NCBI RefSeq assembly: GCF_021991635.1
Contig: NZ_JAFFJA010000060.1
Coordinates: forward strand, 1 to 51,918
DNA length: 51,918 nt
Reading direction: 5' to 3'
DNA from: Tepidanaerobacter sp. GT38
GTDB lineage: Bacteria > Bacillota > Thermosediminibacteria > Thermosediminibacterales > Tepidanaerobacteraceae
In this document: positions 47,019-51,918 of the stretch, piece after piece
Layout: the number at the start of each line of letters is the position of its first letter
How positions within the stretch are numbered: the stretch's first letter is position 1
The notes under the pieces: generated by a model
What the model was told of the DNA's origin: nothing
The model's input: the letters and a program-made list of their open reading frames with translations, nothing else
Databases searched by the model: none
Made by a program: the position numbers and the translations under genes

Positions 47019-47109
47019 ACGTTTAAGTTGTAGAAAGGGTTTTGGGGTTTTTTAAAGGACTAATTTTTATAGTGCAGGCTAAAAATATCCACTTTACTCC
47101 TTAAATTTG

Positions 47110-47148
47110 CCTGGAGTATACACAAGGTATAATCCAGGTCTTTTTTTT
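47110..47148 (+). terminator. Terminator between the MPETG gene and the sortase
   Basis: CCTGGA pairs with TCCAGG and, inside, TATAC with GTATA, followed by a run of eight T. It ends 17 bases before the sortase start, so the sortase is probably expressed by readthrough. Confidence 0.88.
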
Positions 47149-47164
47149 AAAGGTGGCGATAAAA

Positions 47165-47812
47165 TTGAAAAAATCATTAGGCATATTACTTATAATCCTT
47201 GGAATCATTACTATTTCCTATCCAAAGCTAAGAGAGGCATATTTTGACTACCAGCAAAAAAAGTTGCTTGAGACATTGACCCAAAGTTGGGAAAATCTTG
47301 ATGAGTACTATAATGATGTTGAACAAAATCCAGAGGACGAACCTTCCCCAATTGAAGATGAAAATAAAGCAGAAAATGACAGTGACTACCTTGCTAAATA
47401 TATTGAAACTCACATGGAAGGCATATTGAAAATAGAAAAAATAGCCCTCGAACTGCCAATTCTTAAAGGGGCAACCAAGACAAATCTCAACATATCCGCT
47501 GCCAGCATTGAGGGCACCGGAAGTCCGGGTCAGGTGGGCAATTACTGTATTTCTGCTCACAGGGGCCGCAGTTACGGCAGGCTGTTTAATCGGTTGGACG
47601 AACTAGAAAAAGGCGATCTTGTGCAGATTTTACAACAAAATATCACATATACCTATGAGGTGATCGAAAAATTATTAGTGGAAGCAAAAGATACCTGGGT
47701 GCTAATGCCCGAAAAAGGTCAAAAGCACCTGACACTTATAACCTGTGATTACAGCCGAAAACCTTACCCCAGGCTTATTGTTAAAGCAAGGCTACTTGAT
47801 GAAAAACAATAA
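47165..47812 (+). CDS. Sortase, class D-like
   Basis: A 215-residue membrane-anchored transpeptidase. N-terminal span (about residues 4-20), acidic linker, then the sortase domain with GSPGQVGNYCISAHR (catalytic His), LITCDYS (catalytic Cys) and YPRLIVKAR (catalytic Arg). The size and motifs fit class D. It should attach the MPETG protein, and perhaps fibre components, to the wall. The frame opens at GTG 47153, which overlaps AAAGGTGG, so TTG 47165 is the better start. The terminator just upstream implies partial readthrough or a separate weak promoter. Confidence 0.88.
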   Translation: MKKSLGILLIILGIITISYPKLREAYFDYQQKKLLETLTQSWENLDEYYNDVEQNPEDEPSPIEDENKAENDSDYLAKYIETHMEGILKIEKIALELPILKGATKTNLNISAASIEGTGSPGQVGNYCISAHRGRSYGRLFNRLDELEKGDLVQILQQNITYTYEVIEKLLVEAKDTWVLMPEKGQKHLTLITCDYSRKPYPRLIVKARLLDEKQ

Positions 47813-47872
47813 TTTGCTGCAAAAAAAGGAGAAAAATGTAGAAATATAATAATAATCTACAATCATTGGCTT

Positions 47873-47901
47873 TTGTTAATGTGTACAAATAATGGTAAAA
47901 T
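47873..47901 (+). promoter_or_regulatory. Candidate promoter of the second riboswitch
   Basis: TTGTTA at 47873-47878 and TAAAAT at 47896-47901 are 17 bases apart, about 60 bases before the aptamer. Confidence 0.45.
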
Positions 47902-47960
47902 TAATACAAATATAGATTGTAAAAAGTTTGTAAAATAAAGTTAAAAATAAACTTTCAAGC

Positions 47961-48043
47961 GATAAAGGCAAACCCGTGGAAACGCGGGGGCGCAAAGCTA
48001 TAGGGCCTTTCTATTTATACAAATAGAATGGCAGCCAGCTGCC
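47961..48043 (+). promoter_or_regulatory. Cyclic-di-GMP-I (GEMM) riboswitch before the transglutaminase-like gene
   Basis: Same architecture as the first: AAAGGCAAACC (47964), CCCGTG-GAAA-CGCGGG (47973-47988), GGCGCAAAGC, TAGGGCCTTT, hairpin TTCTATTT/AAATAGAA, then ATGGCAGC with GCTGCC. The hairpins differ in sequence and length from the first copy while pairing is kept, which supports the fold. 47945-47956 can pair with 48044-48060 with the site GGAG held in a 5-base bulge of that pairing, so ligand binding could shut off translation. Confidence 0.92.
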
Positions 48044-48061
48044 GAAAGGAGAGTTTATTTT

Positions 48062-48859
48062 TTGGTAAAGAGGGTCTTCAGTTTAATTGTATTTTTGGTA
48101 TTTGTAGTATTGTCAATTGGACAAGCCTGGGCTGGTTCCTCGGATATTTTTGACCTTACAAATATACACCAGGGAATAGTGAGGATAAACTATCCTTTAA
48201 AAAATAATAATAAGATAAAAGTCATGATTCAAAAGGACGGCGTTGCCTACTATTACGATGTAAAGACTGATAGAGATGCTTTTCCTCTGCAAATGGGATC
48301 TGGGTCGTATCAGCTGTCGCTTTTGGAAAACATCAAAGACAACAAGTATGAGATAAAAAGCAGTATAAACGTAAATGTTAAGCTAAAGGACGACAAAATA
48401 TCATTTTTGCAGTCAGCTAGCCCTGTTTACTGGCAAAGAGATGGTGAAGTGGCCAAAATAGCAGAAAAACTTACGAAGAATTTAGATACTGATGAACAGA
48501 AGGCATATGCCATATATGATTACATAATAAAATACATCAAGTATGATAAAGATAAAATAACCAGTTTAAGCACCGATTATGTACCAATGGTGGAGGAAAT
48601 CCTTTCTTCAGGGAAGGGTATATGTTTTGATTATGCTGCTTTATACGCTGCCATGCTGCGCAGCATAGATATCCCGACGAAACTGGTGAAAGGATATAAA
48701 AGAGATATCGACACCTATCATGCTTGGAACGAAGTATATTTGCAAGATCAAGGCTGGGTAACAATAGATACAGCCTATGATGCTGTCATGCTTGAATATG
48801 GGACAAGCCTCACATTTTATAAAGACATCAGTGAATACAGCAAAGAAAAAGAATATTAA
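48062..48859 (+). CDS. Exported transglutaminase-like protein
   Basis: A 265-residue protein with a signal peptide (about residues 1-24, ending AWAG), a beta-rich N-terminal domain (about 30-125), and a transglutaminase-like catalytic domain (about 140-245) with Cys in GKGICFDYAALYAAMLRS, His in YHAWNEVY, and Asp in TIDTAYD. The triad is complete, so it may act as a protease, amidase or crosslinking enzyme. Expression is under the second c-di-GMP riboswitch, which suggests a role in surface remodelling with lifestyle change. Start is TTG 48062 behind AAAGGAG. Confidence 0.9.
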   Translation: MVKRVFSLIVFLVFVVLSIGQAWAGSSDIFDLTNIHQGIVRINYPLKNNNKIKVMIQKDGVAYYYDVKTDRDAFPLQMGSGSYQLSLLENIKDNKYEIKSSINVNVKLKDDKISFLQSASPVYWQRDGEVAKIAEKLTKNLDTDEQKAYAIYDYIIKYIKYDKDKITSLSTDYVPMVEEILSSGKGICFDYAALYAAMLRSIDIPTKLVKGYKRDIDTYHAWNEVYLQDQGWVTIDTAYDAVMLEYGTSLTFYKDISEYSKEKEY

Positions 48860-48879
48860 ATAGTACAGTAGAGAAGATG

Positions 48880-48923
48880 GTCTTGGTTTGTTGGCTTTAA
48901 AGCTAGCACCAAGACTTTTTTTT
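48880..48923 (+). terminator. Terminator after the transglutaminase-like gene
   Basis: GTCTTGGT and ACCAAGAC pair, with an inner GCTTT/AAAGC stem, followed by eight T. Confidence 0.92.
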
Positions 48924-49007
48924 ACAAAAACTTTCTTTATGTAAGTCAACATATATGTTAAAATACTACTGCACAAAACTTTTACTGTAACATGGGAGAG
49001 GATACAT

Positions 49008-50366
49008 TTGAATGCTCAAATACATACATTTCGCGTTTTTGATAAAAATTTTGTTCTTGATGTAAATAGCGGGTCCGTCCTTCAGTTAGATGATTTGGCT
49101 TTTGATATTCTGAAAAACTTTGACTTAGATTCGAGGGAAAAAGTCCTTGAAAGACTTAAGTCAAAATACCCTGAATCACAAATATTAGAAGCTCTTGACG
49201 AAATTCAAGCATTAAAAGACAATGGCTATCTCTTTACCGAAATAAATGTGGATCCGATTTTAGATAAATTAGAAAATAGAAATTATGTAAAAGCGCTATG
49301 CCTTAACGTTGCCCATGATTGTAATTTGCGGTGCAAATATTGCTTTGCCGCAAAGGGCGATTATCGCGGAAAACGTGAATTGATGAGTGCTCAAGTAGGA
49401 AAAAAGGCTGTAGATTTTTTGATAAAAAATTCAGGGAATATGAGGAATGTGGAAATTGATTTTTTTGGCGGCGAACCCCTTATGGCAGTGGAAACGGTAA
49501 AAGAGGTAATTTCTTATGCAAAGGAGCTGGAGAAGACTCACAATAAAAAATTCCATTTTACCATTACCACAAATGCTCTAATACTTAACGATGACCTTAT
49601 AAAGTATCTGCATGAACATATGGATAATATTGTATTGAGCCTTGATGGAAGAAAAGAAGTAAATGATTTTATTCGTGTAAGAGCTGATGGCAGAGGCTCT
49701 TATGATGATATAGTTGCCAACATAAAAAAAGTAGTAGAATTGAGAGAAAGAGATAATAAGGATTATTATGTGCGCGGCACATTCACCAAACACAATTTGG
49801 ATTTTGCCAAAGATGTTTTTCATTTGGCTGATCTTGGATTTAGAGAAATTTCCATCGAACCGGTAGTGGGAAAAGATGGGGATTACTTATTAGAAGAAGA
49901 GGATTTGCCGGTGCTTTTTGAGCAGTATGGCCATATAGCCGCGGAATACATCAAGCGAAAAGCTTCAGCTCAAAAAACCTTTAGGTTTTATCATTTTAAC
50001 ATAGATATATATCATGGTCCCTGTATATATAAAAGATTGTGGGCATGTGGAGCGGGCAGAGATTATTTAGCCGTAACACCATCTGGTGATATATACCCAT
50101 GTCACCAATTTATAGGTCAAAAACAGTTTCTAATGGGAAATGTATTTGGCAATGAACTTAACCAAGAAGTAATAAACGTTTTGAGACACACACATGTTTT
50201 TTCAAAAGAAGAATGTCATACTTGTTGGGCTAGATTCTTCTGTAGCGGCGGATGCAATGCAAATAATTTTTTAATAAATGGTGATTTAAAAAAGCCCTAT
50301 GGCATCGCATGTGAATTGCAAAAAAAGCGAATCGAATATGCCATTTATTTGAATACATTAATGTAG
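49008..50366 (+). CDS. SCIFF-type radical SAM/SPASM peptide maturase
   Basis: A 452-residue enzyme of the thioether-forming SCIFF maturase type (CteB/ScfB). The N-terminal RiPP-recognition-like domain (LDVNSGSVLQLDDLAFDIL) precedes the radical SAM motif CNLRCKYC (Cys 105, 109, 112), FFGGEPL, and a SPASM/twitch region with GPCIYKRLWACGAGRDYLA, DIYPCHQF, CHTCWARFFCSGGC and GIACELQ. Known partners are 45-residue six-cysteine peptides encoded next to the enzyme; none is visible here. Start TTG 49008 behind GGGAGAGG. A ferredoxin gene lies 440 bases downstream. Confidence 0.88.
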   Translation: MNAQIHTFRVFDKNFVLDVNSGSVLQLDDLAFDILKNFDLDSREKVLERLKSKYPESQILEALDEIQALKDNGYLFTEINVDPILDKLENRNYVKALCLNVAHDCNLRCKYCFAAKGDYRGKRELMSAQVGKKAVDFLIKNSGNMRNVEIDFFGGEPLMAVETVKEVISYAKELEKTHNKKFHFTITTNALILNDDLIKYLHEHMDNIVLSLDGRKEVNDFIRVRADGRGSYDDIVANIKKVVELRERDNKDYYVRGTFTKHNLDFAKDVFHLADLGFREISIEPVVGKDGDYLLEEEDLPVLFEQYGHIAAEYIKRKASAQKTFRFYHFNIDIYHGPCIYKRLWACGAGRDYLAVTPSGDIYPCHQFIGQKQFLMGNVFGNELNQEVINVLRHTHVFSKEECHTCWARFFCSGGCNANNFLINGDLKKPYGIACELQKKRIEYAIYLNTLM

Positions 50367-50479
50367 AAAAAGAAATCTTTTTTGGTAACAATTAGTAGAA
50401 TTTGCCAAAAATACACAGTAATTCCCAGATATTCCAACATAATTTACAAAAAATGCAAAATTTTAGCGAATGACCTTGC

Positions 50480-50508
50480 TTGAATAAATCGCAAAGCTGT
50501 GGTAAAAT
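50480..50508 (+). promoter_or_regulatory. Promoter of the Spo0E-like gene
   Basis: TTGAAT at 50480-50485 and TAAAAT at 50503-50508 are separated by 17 bases, and the gene begins 38 bases downstream. Confidence 0.6.
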
Positions 50509-50545
50509 TGTCGCATGTTAGAATATAAGGCGAGGAGTAGTAGGA

Positions 50546-50710
50546 ATGGTTCAGTTAGCACAGGAGATTGATGAAGCCAAAGGAGAGTTATACTCGGCAA
50601 TTGAATCTAAAAAGAGCTTAATAAGTAAGGAAGTGTATTTATTGAGCTCAAAACTTGACAAGCTGATTTTTGAATACCAGTTAAAAGCCATCAATAATGG
50701 AGTTTATTAA
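50546..50710 (+). CDS. Spo0E-like aspartyl-phosphate phosphatase
   Basis: A 54-residue two-helix protein. The second helix contains the family motif LSSKLDKLIFEYQ (pattern SxxLDxLI). Spo0E-family phosphatases dephosphorylate Spo0A and so delay sporulation. ATG 50546 follows GGCGAGGAGTAG, with its own promoter and terminator. It is smaller than Bacillus Spo0E (85 residues) but normal for clostridial members. Its target here is presumed. Confidence 0.8.
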   Translation: MVQLAQEIDEAKGELYSAIESKKSLISKEVYLLSSKLDKLIFEYQLKAINNGVY

Positions 50711-50714
50711 TTCT

Positions 50715-50742
50715 AACCGCCTGCAGGGCGGTTTGTTTTTTA
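50715..50742 (+). terminator. Terminator after the Spo0E-like gene
   Basis: AACCGCC and GGCGGTT pair around TGCAG, followed by TGTTTTTT. Confidence 0.92.
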
Positions 50743-50766
50743 TGTATTTTAAATTATTTCTTTTGA

Positions 50767-50976
<210 letters not shown>

Positions 50977-50992
50977 TTCACTTATTAACATA

Positions 50993-51631
50993 TTAGCAAT
51001 TTGCATGAATATATATAGTGTTCTTTTTATTGCTGACAAATTCAAGAATTTTTACAAGGCTTTTAGCCTTTATTTTTTTGCCGCATTTTAAGCAAAAATA
51101 ACCTGGTGTGTTCATACTGCCATAACTTATGTTTATGGGGAGAGCACCGTATTTTTGCCAGCTTTTCCAACCGGTTTTGCAATATTGTTTTCTATTGTAA
51201 TAATCTGCATATACCCAGCGCAAAAGTTTATGAAAATGAAAAGGATATTTTGTATAAGCTATATAACTTCGAGGTAACCCTAGACTTACTGTATAATCAG
51301 CAAAAGCATATTCGACTTTTTCTTGCAGTATACCTTCAATTTTAACGCTTTTCCATTTGTATTCATTTAAAGTCAGATATTCACGAAGAATGTCAAAAAT
51401 GTATCCCTGACAAACATGTATCTCCTCATTTTTTGGTACGTCCAGCTCTTTGAAAAAACGGGATATTATTTTGACTACGTATTTTTGATAATTTTTTTGT
51501 TTAAAATTTTCAGGTGTATAACATTCCAAAGGTACAAAATCATATTTAAATATATTGTATTTTGACCAATAAAGACCTATACAAGTGCCACCTATGAGGC
51601 TTCCGCTGCCAGCATCATCAATTTCAATCAT
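50993..51631 (-). CDS. Conserved-looking protein of unknown function with C-terminal zinc-type motif
   Basis: A 212-residue soluble protein with no signal peptide. The N-terminus begins IEIDDAGSGSLIGG, with a Gly-rich loop, followed by VPLECYTPENFKQKNYQ and HVCQGYIFDILREYL; the C-terminus ends with CLKCGKK and HANC, a split CxxC...HxxC site likely to bind zinc. I do not recognise the family. ATG 51631 is preceded on the minus strand by AGGGGTTG. It is convergent with the ferredoxin, and 51640-51671 separates it from the tRNA terminator. Confidence 0.6.
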   Translation of the reverse strand: MIEIDDAGSGSLIGGTCIGLYWSKYNIFKYDFVPLECYTPENFKQKNYQKYVVKIISRFFKELDVPKNEEIHVCQGYIFDILREYLTLNEYKWKSVKIEGILQEKVEYAFADYTVSLGLPRSYIAYTKYPFHFHKLLRWVYADYYNRKQYCKTGWKSWQKYGALPINISYGSMNTPGYFCLKCGKKIKAKSLVKILEFVSNKKNTIYIHANC

Positions 51632-51671
51632 TTAATCAACCCCTAATGCCTATTATGGCATATTTAAAAAT

Positions 51672-51695
51672 AAAAAAACCACTTTTTTAGTGGTT
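51672..51695 (-). terminator. Terminator of tRNA-Pro
   Basis: On the minus strand AACCACT pairs with AGTGGTT around AAAAA and is followed by T residues; it lies 46 bases past the tRNA end. Confidence 0.85.
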
Positions 51696-51740
51696 GTGTA
51701 AGCAATTATTATCAAATTGACTGTAAACATAAAACAAAAA

Positions 51741-51817
51741 TGGTCGGGGCGGCGGGATTTGAACCCACGACCTTTCGGACCCGAACCGAACGCGCTACCA
51801 AGCTGCGCTACGCCCCG
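51741..51817 (-). tRNA. tRNA-Pro (CGG anticodon)
   Basis: The minus strand folds as a cloverleaf: acceptor CGGGGCG with CGCCCCG, D-arm GCGCAGCTTGGTAGCGC, anticodon stem TTCGG/CCGAA with loop TTCGGGT (anticodon CGG), T-arm GTGGG-TTCAAAT-CCCGC, discriminator A and an encoded CCA end. Confidence 0.95.
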
Positions 51818-51826
51818 ACAAACCTT

Positions 51827-51855
51827 ATTATACTACATTTACTTTGTTATTTCAA
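51827..51855 (-). promoter_or_regulatory. Promoter of tRNA-Pro
   Basis: On the minus strand TTGAAA (51850-51855) and TATAAT (51827-51832) are 17 bases apart and the tRNA begins 10 bases downstream. The last 63 bases of the window hold no other supported feature. Confidence 0.85.
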
Positions 51856-51918
51856 ACCTTTTTTGATATACGTTGTTGTTATTCTGTGATAATGTCATGT
51901 TGAATTTATTCTGATAAA

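Noticed and set aside
44766-48043. The two riboswitches as cGAMP-sensing GEMM variants
   Set aside because: Both keep G, not A, at what I align as the specificity position ahead of GCAAACC, which favours c-di-GMP; the alignment was made by eye.

Overview
This window is chromosomal core sequence from a spore-forming, AT-rich Gram-positive anaerobe of the class Clostridia. Evidence includes spore genes (gpr, spoIIP, yqfC, yqfD, a spoIIM relative, a Spo0E-like peptide), many TTG/GTG starts behind strong GGAGG sites, and the Firmicutes order gpr-spoIIP-lepA-hemW-hrcA...dnaJ...rpsU-yqeY...phoH...recO...dnaG-sigA-trmK-nif3. An archaeal-type chaperonin inside the dnaK operon, pyruvate phosphate dikinase and a SCIFF-type radical SAM enzyme suggest a thermophilic lineage near Thermosediminibacterales/Thermoanaerobacterales (for example Tepidanaerobacter). 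That placement is an inference, not a measurement.

Layout. 117-6024: a small membrane protein, spore protease, spore-wall hydrolase, YqxA-like protein, LepA and HemW. 6029-12502: CIRCE-controlled heat-shock operon hrcA-chaperonin-grpE-dnaK-dnaJ. 12517-16714: rRNA/tRNA modification (prmA, rsmE, mtaB), HIT protein, rpsU, yqeY. 16830-19559: NfeD and flotillin. 19583-19683: a very long RNA hairpin. 19752-27656: yqfC-yqfD-phoH-pgpH-ybeY-dgkA-DUF3048-recO-spoIIM-like. 27729-31848: CcpN-like regulator (apparent AUU start), PPDK regulatory protein and PPDK. 32014-39156: dgt, dnaG, sigA, trmK, nif3, zinc-ribbon protein, RNase H-like protein. 39234-39581: RNase P RNA.

After rnpB the window turns accessory. 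From 40066 to 48859 lies what looks like a surface-fibre or matrix locus: a BTAD (SARP-like) regulator, three 11-bp direct repeats that fit its expected operator, a small conserved protein, a secreted protein with a huge acidic tail, a SipW-type signal peptidase, two TasA/CalY-like proteins, an MPETG cell-wall protein, a class D-like sortase and a transglutaminase-like protein. Two cyclic-di-GMP-I riboswitches sit in it, one before the larger TasA-like gene and one before the transglutaminase-like gene. The proposed logic is transcription through the BTAD protein and translation through c-di-GMP, with export by SipW and anchoring by sortase.

The end (49008-51817) has a SCIFF-type radical SAM maturase without a visible precursor peptide, a Spo0E-like peptide, a 2[4Fe-4S] ferredoxin, an unknown conserved protein on the minus strand and tRNA-Pro(CGG). 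I saw no insertion sequence, prophage or CRISPR array.
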